Source of the DNA: Edolisoma coerulescens | Lineage: Eukaryota > Chordata > Aves > Passeriformes > Campephagidae | Direction of reading: 5' to 3' | NCBI GenBank assembly: GCA_013397115.1 | Contig: VWZW01004683.1 | Location: 259,648 to 323,647, forward strand | Length of the DNA: 64,000 nt | Shown: in pieces, positions 21,691-33,585 of the stretch | Layout of the letters: each line of letters opens with the position of its first letter | Numbering within the stretch: the stretch's first letter is position 1 | Notes under the pieces: generated by a model | What the model was told of the DNA's origin: nothing | What the model saw: only the letters and a program-made list of their open reading frames with translations | The model's database searches: none | Program-made: the position numbers and the translations under genes

Positions 21691-24600
21691 CAGATTTATC
21701 ATTAAAAATTGCATTTTACCAGACTCAGGCAAAATTTGTGCTCAGAAATTCCATAGAAAACACAACCCACGGGAGGAATGAGTGGTGCAAATTTTTCCAG
21801 GTTCCTGTTGGACTTGAGGGAATATTTTATTCCATGTTCATCCACGATTTGCCTAGGAATATGATTTAGGTTGGTCCCTACAGCTAGGTAAGGAGATGGG
21901 CACATGATCCTTAATTACTCGTCTTGTCCATTCTCTGGGTCCTAAATCCTCCATTGCACTTGGAGGTTCTTATCCACCTTAGAGATTCGGCATCCTGATG
22001 GAATTTTCGGGGCTTCTTGGTGGCCTGGAAAGAGATTTGATTATGTTTAGATCCCAAAAAAACCATTGTATATTTTAATGGATCATTGCCTGAGGCTGCT
22101 TGCATTGTGGAAAATGTGTTTTCAGCCCGAATTCCTGTTGGAGGTGGAGTCCAAATCAAGCTTCCCTTCCCTCTCCCTCTGTCTGGAAGAGCCCAAAATG
22201 AAATGGGACCACCTGGCTTTTTTCAGGAATGATTATTCCATGCAGGAAGTTGCCATTCCCTCACCAACAGCCGCCTGGCCCTGGGAAAATGCTGTCCCAG
22301 GAAAATCAAGATTTTAGCTCCTGCTCTGTGGTGGTTCCTCAAACCCTGCCTTGATGTTGTCTTTGCTAATCCTCAGGGAATATAAAAAATGAGGCCCCAT
22401 TCCCTGCAGGAATCTCCATCCTGGAGCCACTGAGTGATGGCACAAGTGCCTTGTGCCACTAAAATCAGGATTTAAAAGGCTCTGAGCAACCCCAGGAGCT
22501 GATAAACCATAAAAGCTCTTTGGGTTCTTTTTGAGCTGTTCCAGCTGCTTTTACTCGGAAATTTCCACACATGGAGGGAAAATTCCATCTCCCTATCCAG
22601 AGTCAATCCATTGGATTTTGGAGACTGAGCCCTCTCTTCCTTGCTACAATTTATACCCAGGACTTCCAGCACTGGATATGAAAAACTGAAATTTCCTCTC
22701 TGTAGCAATATTTGAAACAATTCCAGCAGAGCAGAGCCCTTGGAAGTTCCCAATGGAATGGAAACGAGAAGTTTTCCATCAAGACATTGGAAAAATAAAA
22801 GCAAAAATTCAGGTTCTCCTGTATCTGTCCCAAATCTCATCCTACAAAACCTTGTGGTGCCCTGATCATTATTTTAAACTCTGCAAAGAGTAAAACAATT
22901 TATATTTTTTACAACATTTAATCAATTTTTACTGGAGTTACAGATCTTGGAGGCCAAGGAATCTGGTAGGAATCTGTCTGAGCTCCTCCAAAATGTCATG
23001 GAAGTGCTCCAGGATATTCCTGGTGTTCTGATTGAGCTGAAACATCTTTAGATCATCTTCCTACGTGGATTTAATGAATTTCCATGGCTGAGAATTCATT
23101 AATTGCACAGGTAAATTATGTTAAGTGTTCAAAAAATGCAATCCAGATTTCCTGCCACATTTCTCTCAGTTCCTGCTTTCAGTCATGGATCTCCTCATGT
23201 TTTTGGTGACTTGGGAAGATCCCACCTGGAATTTTTTTAGGCAGTGACTCAAAAAATCAGTCAAGAACTTCCACTTCTCTTGGGTAAGCTGAACAAGATG
23301 AGCTGATTAAACCTCTTGCTGTTCCCTGAGTTTTCCAGGAATATAATGGAATTTTCTGGAAATGAAATGAAACAATTTCCGTCTTTTCCACAATAATCTC
23401 TCACTTTTAAGTCTAAATCCTGCTGTGTTTGGGGATATTTTTTATTCCAGGTCATGTTGTTCTCCTGGATTGATCAGCTTGTGCAGCAAGGGTTGAATCT
23501 GGAATTTTAAATGGGATGTTGGAAGCATCCTCAAGGTGTCTGATTAAGGAGTAGGTGCTAAAGAGGGATAAAGTATCCTTGGATTCCACCCAGCAGCTGG
23601 ATTTGGGGATGGAAGAGCCATCGTGACACCCTGGAGGGAATCTGCTGACGAAATGCTGGATTTGGGAATGCCCCAGGCTAAAATGCAAAGGTCCCCATGA
23701 CAAAAGAAGGCAAGGATGTGTCTGGGAGCATAAAATGGATGAACTCCTGGGAGACAGCCAGCATTCCATGGAATATTCGGGATCACATCTGGATCAGTGG
23801 GGTTGGAATCAACCCCATGGAGGGCTGAGAGCGGTGCAAAATCAGGACTGAGGGTACCCAAGGCCGGCTGTCATCCATGGCCTCATCACACATTCCCGAC
23901 TCCAAAGCCCTTTTCCATCTGTCCCTGGTGTGTTGCTCCATCTGGAGCAGGCCCAGGAAGCACCAGGAGCTGGAAAAGCGGCCATCCAAGGCATGGCTGC
24001 CGCTGGAAAGGAGCAAAGCTGGGAGTGAGTTAATGGAGATGGGAGCTGGGGAGCAGAACTTGGCGTTTTCCAACGAGACGGGAGGCGAGTAATGGATTAG
24101 AAATCCCACCTGTGGATTTATCCAGTCTGGAATAAAAAAACAAGGAAAATCCATTAGTGGAATATGTCTTTCCCACAGCTGTGGCCACGCCGCGGGCTCT
24201 GGGAGCACAGGGAACACCGATTTCCCTGCCCTGAGCGTTGCTCCATTAGTGTCAGCTCGGATGAGGAGGGAGAATATGAGGATTTGAAAGCCTCAGGAAT
24301 CTTGTTCCTCAGAAGGAGCAGCCCATGGGATGGAGGTGAATCCTGCATTCCCAGCCCTGCAGGGATGTTCTTTAAGGAGCAGGGAGATGTTTTCCCAGCC
24401 CTGTGTTTTTGCTGTTCGCTGTTGAGGTCCTGAAGAGCTGAAAATCCCAGGATTTCTCCCTTTCCAGTGTTGCCAAAGAAAGTAAAGAGGAGCTTTTGCT
24501 TTCAGAGCAGAGCGGAGAAAACAGCATAGAGAAAATTCAGGAAAACAAAATGCCCTTGGCTTCACCCCAGGCTGCTTCCTGGGATCCAGCATGCCTGAGA

Positions 24601-25005
24601 AAACATGGATTTCATCCTGAACTCTGCCTTACACTGAAATCGTTCTAACCCCAAATTGTTGCTGTCCAGCCTTGGGAATGCACACAGCAGTCCTGGAAAA
24701 GCCTGGAGGTGGCTTCCCCTTGCTCCATCCCTGTGTCCAGCTGATGGAAGCTGGGACATTCCCTGGAAGCTGGGAATGAGTCACTTCCCACTTCTCCTGC
24801 CTCAAGGCCTTGCTGGACTGAGTAAATTTACCCTCAACATCCTCTGCTCTCTCCTGGCTCATTTTTAGCTCCTAATATTCCAAAATTCCAGCAGGAAATG
24901 AAATGGGAGACTTGGATCTGACCTCTGATCACCCCAGTGTTTCCCAGGTTCCTAAATTCTTCAGGCTGCTCCAGAGGGAAGTGGACTTGGACATCCAAAA
25001 CATTC
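21691..25005. other. Single-copy stretch, no gene seen
   Basis: More than 3 kb of unique DNA. It contains Pro/Ser-rich chance frames around 23.8-24.2 kb, a modest CpG patch near 24180-24260, and no recognised repeat. A 'TAGCTCC' to AT-rich transition near 24870 carries no splice or promoter signature that I trust. Confidence 0.45.
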
Positions 25006-25009
25006 AATT

Positions 25010-25075
25010 ATTCCAGAGCTCCAGGAGTGTTCGGACAAGGATTTCAGGCACAGGGTGGGATTGGTGGGCAGAGAA
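25010..25075 (+). mobile_element. CR1 LINE remnant (type D)
   Basis: The match to the type-D body is 'CCAGAGCTCCAGGAGTGTTC' followed by 'CACAGGGTGGGATTGGTGGG'. The 3' tail is not recognisable. Short and decayed. Confidence 0.55.
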
Positions 25076-26697
25076 ATCTGGGAGAAGCAGGAATTGGTTA
25101 GGAATATCTCACTGGATAAAAGCAGCAAACCCCACCATGATCACTGGGAGATAATTTAACTCAACCAGGGAATTTGGCTGGAATTCCAGAAGGAAGAGCT
25201 GTGGGTCCTCTCCACCTTTCCCTGAAATTATGGATGTGCAGGAATATCCGGAGAGCTCCTTTGACAGATCCCAGCTTTTCCAAATGGAATTTGCTGTAAT
25301 CACACCTTGGAACCTTTTTGACCATGATCATCTCACCCAAGTGTCCTTTTTTTGGGTTCTTGTGTCAGAGTCATTAAATCAGGGATGGGGTTTGGGATCT
25401 GCAGGGATCAAGGGTTAACCAGAAAAAGGAATTCGTGGAATTGCACCGACCCTGTTACTCCTTTGATTCCTCAGCCTGGCCAAACTCCCCTCCTGCTCCA
25501 CACCTTGTCCACCCCTGTGAGGGTGTGGTTTAAAAAACCAGGATTTGAATGAAAAAATCAGGAAAATTTGCACAAAGCCTCCCAGGAATGCTCTTGGCCA
25601 AGCTAAGGATGAGAAGCCTTCACCTTCTCCTCAAAGACAGAGCTTCAGCCCCCAGGAATCACCTCCAGGACAGATCCCAGGGTAGAGACGTGGTTCCATC
25701 CCAGATGGAAATGTTGAGATGCTGGATGTCTCCCTGTTTTTCCATGGAGGCCCTTCTCCGACGTGGTGATTTGCAGGATGCTGCCTTCCCGTGGGGAAGG
25801 ACATTTTTTGGGATGGAGGCAGACATGGGCCCATCTCCTCAGCCACAGCAAAGTGGACAATGAGGATTTTCCCAACCCACATCTGGTTAAGGATCCTGTG
25901 GTTGGACTCCATCACCCAGGAATTGTAGGGCTCAGCTGTATTTTACAGGAATTCCCGAAGGGAATATGGATGAGGAATTTACTCTGAATTAAAACAGGAG
26001 TTTTGTTTAAAAATATAAAATATAAAATATAATGGTGTAATTCTCCAGCTGTGCTCAGGATTTTTCTCTTCATCCTTCAGCCCCAGGAACTTTCCGAGTT
26101 GTCCAAATTGGCTCCTTTTCCCAAGGGAATTTTGCTCCAGTCCTACTTAACTTAATTCTTTCCCTGCTCTTTTTACAGTGTCAATTTATTCCCACATTCC
26201 CAAACATCCTTTTCCTAACCCCTCCAAACCCAAGAGCTCTTTGCTCCCATTGCTGGTGTTGTTGGGAAATGCAGGAGCAAATTCCTAAGAAATTCTGAAT
26301 TCCAGGTGGTTTTATTTCCTTTTTTTTTGGAGTTGCTGCACTGTGTGGAGCAGCTGGATATGAATTTTTATTCCTGAGGTTTTCCTAGCAGGAAAAACAA
26401 CTCCGAATCAATCCGTGGAGAATCCAAGTGTTTGTTTTGCCTGGGGTGGAAATCTCAAGGAGTGTTTGGGAAATCTCCAGGATATTTCCATGGATTCACT
26501 TCAAAGCTCCAACAATCAGCCAGAAAACTATGTGAATGTTGTGTGGTCATTGCTGCAAAATATTAAATAAAAAAACCCCTCATTTATTTTTGTTAAACAA
26601 ACAAACAAAAAAAACCCCAAAAGATTTTGGAAGCTTCTCTTTCCGTAGGAAATTCCAGGTGAACAATCACAATGATTTTACAATGATTTTATTAATT
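25076..26697. other. Single-copy stretch, no gene seen
   Basis: Unique DNA with a short (AAAATAT)n tract at 26008-26032 and an (AAAC)n-like run at 26595-26612. No gene evidence. Confidence 0.5.
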
Positions 26698-26750
26698 TTT
26701 GTGGGCTTTAAGGTCCCTTCCAACCCAAAGCATTCTGGAATTCTGGGATT
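26698..26750 (+). mobile_element. CR1 LINE terminal remnant (type A)
   Basis: Only the last 50 bp of a CR1 remain: 'TTTAAGGTCCCTTCCAACCC' then AAAGCATTCTGGAATTCTGGG. Confidence 0.75.
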
Positions 26751-27700
26751 TTCACCTCGTTAGTCCTGACTTAGCAAATACAAGATGGTTTGAGGAGAAA
26801 AAAAATCCACAATAATTTCACTTTTCATGCCTTTGTTCCTCCCAATTTTTCCCTGAGTGCTGGGATTCTGCTGCCAACCCAGCAGGACAAAGGGATTAGA
26901 TTTTTCCAGCAGTTTTAATAATCCCAATTCAATCATTTTAACAAAGCCAAAGGAGTTTTTGATGATCTCTTTAACTGCTCAGTGCTGGGGTTTGTTCAGT
27001 GCCACTTAAATCTGATTAATTTCATCTTAATTCAATAACTGACACAAACTGATGTACGACAGAAGATGAGAAATTATTCCAAGAGCATGGAATTGATTCC
27101 TGATGGATGATCCTTGGCATGGGGTGGGTGGGAAGGAGATGAGGATTTGGGATAGAGCACAACGTGAGCAGTGAGACCAGCCCTAAACTTCCCAACCTGG
27201 CTTTGCCATGGAAATACTAAAAATGGCAGAAAAAAATCCTCTTCTTTTTTCATTGTTGAAAAAAATTAACTCTGGGATCGCTGTGAAATATTTAAATTTT
27301 TATTGAAATCTTTATTTGAGCTCTTTTATTTTCAATCAGCTGCAGGGCTGGGGTGGAGGAGCTAAAAATGGGGTTGTGAGTATACGATCATTGCTCTACT
27401 AAAATATTAAATTTTAATTAAGTTTATTAAATGTTAATCAAAAGATTTAAAAATCCCACATTTGTTTTTGTTGAACAAAATTCACAAAATAAATTGTTTG
27501 TTACAAATTGGCAAAATAACCTCACTGTCTATGTGTATCACTGGAAAGAATTCATATCCGAATTTTTCCCAGTAGGAAAAAGCTGGAATTTTTCCAGGTG
27601 AAATTCTTTTAGATGAACAAAGGTGTCCCTTCCTCAGCAGCACCAGATACGAAACTTGGGAGTTTGCCGGGATGGTGTGGGAGATGGGAATAGTGGATTT
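26751..27700. other. Single-copy stretch, AT-rich
   Basis: Contains a motif-rich AT stretch at 26930-27060 (ATCTGATTAATTTCATCTTA, CAATAACTGACAC) that could be regulatory. Long A/T runs lie around 27240-27330 and 27400-27480. No gene is recognised. Confidence 0.45.
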
Positions 27701-27701
27701 A

Positions 27702-28079
27702 CAGAATTCCAGACTGATTTGGGTTGGAAGGGAGCTTAAATCCCATCCCATTCCATGGGCAGGGACACCTCCCACTGTCCCAGGCTGCTCCAAGCCCCGA
27801 CCAACCTGGCCTTGGACAGTCCCAGGGATCCAGGAGCAGCCACAGCTTCTCTGGGAATTCCGTCCCAGCCCCTCCCCCCCCTCCCAGACAGGAATTCCTT
27901 CCCAATATCTCATCCATCCCTGCCCTCTGGCAGTGGGAAGCCATTCCCTGTGTCCTGTCCCTCCATCCCTTGTCCCCAGTCCCTCTCCAGCTCTCCTGGA
28001 GCCCCTTTAGGCCCTGGAAGGGGCTCTGAGCTCTCCCTGGATCCTTCTCTTCTCCAGGTGAACATTCCCAGCTCTCCCA
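27702..28079 (-). mobile_element. CR1 LINE 3' copy (type A)
   Basis: Minus-strand ORF2 remnant ('EKLWLLLDPWDCPRPGWSGL' in one frame, FPREAVAAPGSL-like in another), 3' UTR, and tail ending near 27702. It stops abruptly at 28079, where a second CR1 in the opposite orientation begins. Confidence 0.9.
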
Positions 28080-28173
28080 CTGGGATAGTGGAAGGTGTCC
28101 TTTTCCATGGCAGGGGTTGGAATGAGATGGGCTTTAAGCTCCTTCCCAACCCAAACCATCCTGGAATTCCATG
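28080..28173 (+). mobile_element. CR1 LINE terminal fragment (type A), head-to-head with its neighbour
   Basis: Starts 'CTGGGATAGTGGAAGGTGTC', passes CCATGGCAGGGG, and ends 'CCCAACCCAAACCATCCTGG' AATTCCATG. It directly abuts the inverted copy on its left. Confidence 0.88.
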
Positions 28174-28384
28174 CTTAAAACTTTTCCTTTCAAGCTGAAA
28201 TCTCATCCCTAGAACCCCTTTACTTTTATGCTCTGGGGCAGGTTTTCCATGAGGGTTTTCCTCCCTGTGCTGCCTGAAGACCTAATTTCCACCACAAACA
28301 AAAAATTCACGAAGAACACTGCCCAAATTACTTTTTTTTTCCCCCTTAAAACTTCCCTTTTTTGAGAAAACAAGCAGCATAAAG

Positions 28385-28690
28385 AAAATTTCCCTTGGGT
28401 GGGCCGCAGTTGTTGCTACAAGCTGGGTTTTTGTGCAAGCTTTGTTAAACCCTGCTCATATTCTCCCTTACAAGGCTGCGGTTTAATCATTCCCTGTGCA
28501 ACGGATGCAGATCCATTTGTCCTGGAACAGAATTTCCACAGAAAATCAGCAACCTGCTCTGTGCCTTGGGGATATCTAAATATAAACACCCTGGCAAGGG
28601 CCACACTTCATTTTCTGCGAGCGTGGTCGGGATCAAAGCAGGATCATTATGCAAAGAGGGGGCACAAATAAAGGTCAGCAGGAGCCTCTG
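28385..28690. promoter_or_regulatory. Candidate conserved non-coding / enhancer-like block
   Basis: Repeat-free block with unusual word content and scattered CpG (28405, 28481, 28502, 28618-28630). It contains AAGCTTTGTTAAAC near 28438, GATATCTAAATATAAACA near 28572, ATTATGCAAAG at 28646-28656 (POU-like) and ACAAATAAAGGTCA near 28664 (Fox and nuclear-receptor half-site type). No coding frame is convincing. Of the blocks in this window it is one of the most enhancer-like by eye. Confidence 0.35.
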
Positions 28691-29103
28691 GCTTGGAAAT
28701 TGATGGAACAAGCGAAACACATTCCCATGGTTGGGGAATGATGTGGTGGGAATGAGTTGGTTTGTGTTTATCAGGGAAATTTGGGGTTTTTTCTGCTTTT
28801 TTGCGTTGTCCCTGCTTCCCTCAGCTCTGTTCCCGCTCTGTTCCTCCATGAGGGAGGTGTGGGTGCTCCGGGCTGGAGAGCAAGAGTTGATCCATATGGG
28901 ATGAAAATTCCTGCCCACAAACCAAGATGTTGGGATCTGTGGTGTACTCAAGAGGCTGCTGTACTCAGATCCATCCTGGGAATTTCCCAGGATATCCCCC
29001 ACAGCACTTCCCTCTGTTTGCCCAGAGTGACCTCACCTGGATCCTGCAGGAGAAGTTTCTTTAATGTTTTTTTTGCTTTACTTTGCCCACAATGAGCTTT
29101 TGA
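28691..29103. other. Single-copy spacer
   Basis: Unique sequence between the enhancer-like block and the next CR1. Nothing is recognised. Confidence 0.5.
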
Positions 29104-29576
29104 AACCTCACCTGGAGAACTCTGTCCAGGTCCGGGGAAGATGTGGAGACCACGGAGCTGCTCTGAGGGTTGGAGCTGCTCTGGAGCCAGGCTGGGAGAG
29201 CTGGGAATGTTCACCTGGAGAAGGGGAGGATCCAGGGAAACCTCAGAGCCCCTTGCAGAGCCTAAAGGGGCTCCAGGAGAGCTGGAGAGGGACTGGGGAC
29301 AAGGGATGGAGGGACAGGACACAGGGAATGGCTTCCCATTGGAAAAGGGGAGATTTAGTTTGGATATTGGGAAGGAATTCCTGTCTGGAAGGGTGGGAAG
29401 GGGCTGGGCTGGGATTCTCAGAGAAGCTGTGGCTGCCCCTGGATCCCTGGAAGTGTCCAAGGCCAGGCTGGACGGGGTTTGGAGTAGCCTGGGATAGTGG
29501 AAGGTGTCCCTGCCCATGGCAGGGGTGTGACTGGAGGACATTCCACGACTCCATGACTCCATGATTCTACAATTCC
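29104..29576 (+). mobile_element. CR1 LINE, long 3' copy (type A)
   Basis: A plus-strand mirror of the copies at 14.0 and 52.2 kb. It starts at 'CCTCACCTGGAGAACTCTGT' and carries ORF2 residues ('ILREAVAAPGSLEVSKARLD' at about 29410-29470). It ends with 'TGCCCATGGCAGGGGTGTGA' and a diverged tail of CCACGACTCCATGACTCCATGATTCT type. The normal AAGGTCCCTTCCAACCC segment is missing, an internal deletion. Confidence 0.92.
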
Positions 29577-29614
29577 AAGTTGTGCCAGTGTTTTACTGTC
29601 CTCATTGTATCAAA

Positions 29615-29704
29615 CTTCTTCTCTTCTCTTCTCTGATCTAATCTAATCTGATCTAATCTGATCTAATTTTACCTAATCTAATCCAATCTTATCTAATCTA
29701 ATCA
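29615..29704. repeat. Pentanucleotide repeats (TTCTC)n then (TAATC)n
   Basis: About four TTCTC units (29615-29634) run into about fourteen imperfect TAATC/TGATC units (29635-29704). The tract sits 40 bp downstream of a CR1 tail and may have grown from it. Confidence 0.88.
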
Positions 29705-30224
29705 AAATCAACCTTCTTTTATTTAAAAACCGTTCCTGTTGTACCAACACAGAAAAAAAATTTGTCCCCCTCAGTTATTCCACTTTAAAATTGGCTTTTA
29801 AAAGTTCTTCCTTACTCAGAAGAAATCTTGGACTTTTCCCATTTTCCTTACTGACAGCGCTGCAGAAATGCCAGAGGCTGCAGGGACCCAGTCCAAGGCC
29901 TGTTAATACCAGCTCCAAAATTGCCAGAGGGTTTTAGATCAGGAATGCTGTTCCCAAGGATTATTTCCCCTGCTGGCCAGGCCATGGAGATGAAATCACC
30001 CTGATAAAAACTCCCACATCTGCCCAACTCTGGGCTCCTCCCCATGTTGAGTAGGTCAGAATTTGCATGCAAAACCCCTTTTTAAGGTCAGCAAATACAC
30101 AGGACAATGGAAATGGGAAAACTCATCCAAGGGAGGCCAGAATCCATGGGAAATTTGGGAGCATCTTTGTGTAGGGGCTGATTTTTCTGCATGATCCCAA
30201 AGCCAAAGTCAGAATTTAACATTT

Positions 30225-30400
30225 TGGAGGGTTTAATTTGGGCCACAGTGATGTCATAATTGATGTAACAATAATCAATAGAGTTTCATGTTGATGATCA
30301 GTGAGGGGGTTTTGGGGAGTTTATTTAATTAACAAAGTGCTTTATTAGAGACTGGAAGACACCTCCAGTTGCTGGGAATCACCAGATAAAGCAACATTTA
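30225..30400. promoter_or_regulatory. Candidate conserved non-coding block
   Basis: AT-rich block with TGATGTCATAATTGATG at 30249-30265 (CRE-like core plus a homeodomain-type core), ACAATAATCAATAGAG nearby, and TTATTTAATTAACAAAGTGC near 30320. Motif spacing is dense and no repeat explains it. Regulatory function is inferred. Confidence 0.3.
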
Positions 30401-33400
30401 TGATTGTCTTTCTATTTTCTCTCCTTCCCATTTTCTTCCTCTTCTATTACCTCTCGAAAGTGTGGTCAGAATTGGCTTCTCTTTGCAGTTCTGCTCTGCC
30501 AAAGTTGCGGAGACCAAAATGAGCTCAGGCTTCCTTGGAAAAGGAAAGGAACAATGAAATTTTCACAGGAAAATTCAGCTTTTCCAGTAAAAAAAGCATC
30601 AGGTTCTCACTGCATCCCAGGTGATAAAAAACTCCCTCTTTTTCACACAGAAAATGGTGACAAAATCCCTTGTATGGCACAAAGAAAGGTTGAAAATCTC
30701 GGATTTTTCATGTGTTGGGTTTAATTTTGGGTTGCGAAAAATTCTGTTTTCTCTGGTCGTGGAATGAGGGTTGGAGCAGGCTTTGGAATCAAGGGTTTAT
30801 CCCAGTAGAAGTTGCACACCTGAGTATCCAAATCTGCTCTGGATTTACACCTTGTTTGTGCTGGCGTGGGAATCCATCTCCCATTGGATTTTGGAGAATT
30901 CCAGGTTCATCCCCATCTGCTGGGATGCAACCACAGGATACGGAATGAGGGAAGGGAATTTAATTGTCCATTCCCAAAATTTGGAGGAGAAGGAATCCCC
31001 CAAGTGAGGAGCACAAATCCAACTCTGGTCACAACTGGTTCGCTGGCTCTGCTATGGATCCGGCTGATTTCCCAATGAACCTGTGGATATTTCCCGATTA
31101 ATTTGGGTTTGGAAGATGGAATGGGCCAGGGGTCTTTTCCTGGGATGGAAAGGAATGGAATGGGATCAAAGCTACAGCCCCACTGTCTCTGGGAATAAGA
31201 TGATTTAGGGGATTAAGGTGGTTAAGATACGGCCCTGGAAATGCTCCTTCCATTGGATCCTGGAATCCCGGGATAATATTTCCCATCTCCCTGAGAAAAT
31301 GTTTTCAGTGTGTTGAGTACACTTAGCAAGAGCTGGCTGGAATTAAAAGTGAGTTTTCCAAGAACATTCCCGTGGGTATTCCATATTTATAATAAATTCA
31401 AGTTACTTCCTGGTTTTAAGGTTCTTAACCCAGATGTTTCATCCCATAGATGCTGTGGAAAAACTTCATTTCCCTGCCTATTTTGATATTCCATAATCCG
31501 TTCTCATCGTGGGCAAACCTTGGAAAATCCTCCTGGCTGGGGATTCCTTTCCCTTTTATTCCTGGATTCCCATTCAAGGCTGCCCACTGACCTCTGCCTG
31601 CCTGACAGTATCAATAAAAGTGAATAGATAGAAATTTTTAGATTAAAAAAAAATTCTGGGAGTTCCACAGCTCCCAGAAAAATACTCCCAAATATTTCTT
31701 GAGATATAAACCCTAAAGAATTCTTTCCAATGTCATCCCAAATTTCTACCTCTCAGCTTCCCAAACCCCTCTCACGACTGTTTTCTACTCCTCCACCTCC
31801 ACAGCTCCTCCTCCTCTTCTGAAATTTCCACCTGCTCTTCCCTTCCCATCCCTTCCCACTGCCCACCCACCTGCCACTCTCCAAGGGTGGCTTCCCTCTC
31901 CTGGCAGTTTATACCGAGCTTTTTTTAGGAGCAGGAGCACAGCAGCTCCAATTAGTGCCCCAAATTCTTGCAGGAATATCGTTAAATGTGGAAAGAAACT
32001 CCTAATTAAAGACTTGTTTGGAATTTCCCTCCGATTTTAACGCTCCAGCAGAACTTTCCCATCTTATAATAAATTAACAGGGAGAGGATTCAGCTGGAAT
32101 TTGCCTCGGTTGGGTTTCAGGGTTATCCCTCCCGAAAATACCAGGGTGAACCCTGGAAAAGTGGATGAACTTAGGAGAAATCCCAGCGTGGCGTCCCATT
32201 CCAACAGGGAAGGGAACACGTGGGAATGTTGGTGCCTGTGGGGGAAAAGGAATGATACAAGTCAGAGGATCTGGAAAAGATTCCAAAGTTTTATTAATAA
32301 ATTATAAATTTGGCGTGGAAAATGGTGTTGGATTGTCCCTGATCTCCTGGGATGAGCCCATGGAAGTGGGGTTTGGATAAAGGGTGGGATTAAAGGGAAG
32401 CGAGAGAAGGAGAACGGGATAAAGGGAGACCTCCAGTGCTGGCTCCAGAGCTGATCCAGCTGAGGGGATGTGCAGGGTCCTGGGGCTCCTCCCAGGATTT
32501 GGGGGCACCTTTTAAGGGATGAGTTTTCCATGTCTTGGAGGAAAAATCAGTTCTTGTGCTCAGTCTGTTCTTCCAGACCTTCCTGGGGATGGGTTGGAGG
32601 CTCTGGGGATTTGGGGTGGTCTCAATTCTGCTGCAGTCCATGGACACTTCGTGGCCTCATTCCCACCCTGGAGCCAGAGCAGGGATGGCATTCCCAGAAA
32701 ATTCCCACCTCCACGTGGCCCCTTCTCCAGCCACATCCTGTTTTTCCCACTGAGTGTTCCCAACAATCCTTGAATGGCTCCATCTGGCTTTTTGGGACAC
32801 ACATTCCTGAGCTACTCGGGTTCTCCACCCAGGAGAAACTTGTATCAACTCAATATATTCTATATTTTCCCTAAATAATTATCTGTAATAATATCTCTTC
32901 TTTTCCTGCTCTCCCATGTCTAAAAAAGGTGGAAATGAGGAAGCCAAGCCAATGCTTTTAGTCCCAGGTTTATGGATAAAACCCCTCTGCACCCGGAATT
33001 TTAACATGGAATTTTTGGCAACTGGGAGAAGTTTTCTTGAGCTCAGGAAATCAGGCCATTAAATAACATCAGATATGAATATTCCTGATTATAAATATTT
33101 TTAAAACTGATGAGTTTTAATAAGAGAGACTTCTGATATCTGGGTTTTATTGCCATGGTTTGGGGAAACCATAGGAAAAAAACCTTCTCCAACATCTCCA
33201 TCCTCATTCCCATTCCACATCAAAGCAAAATCCTTGAATCTCCTCATTCCTGATTCTGAAATTAATTCCTCGTTTAATTCCTCGGATTTTTAAGGTTTTG
33301 AAGGATTTTAGGGAGGTCAGGTCTTGCTGGAGGGATCAAATATTTTCTGTGGATGAGAATTGTTAACAGCAAAAAAAAAGTCACTGAAAAAACCCCCAAT

Positions 33401-33514
33401 TTAAATCATTTCTGTGGGTGGTGGGTGGCTTATTCGGCTTTATTCTTGTGGAAGTACGTGGTTATATCTGAAATAAAAGGAATATTACACATCCCTTTTT
33501 ATACCCAATATCCA

Positions 33515-33585
33515 GTAAAAAAAGAAAAAAAAATTAAATTGTGTCACAGTAAAAAAAAAGAAAGAAAAAATTGGAAAAAAAATGA
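33515..33585. repeat. A-rich low-complexity tract
   Basis: Two A-rich runs (near 33518-33538 and 33551-33582), interrupted by GTGTCACAGT. Lys-rich chance coding only. Confidence 0.75.
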
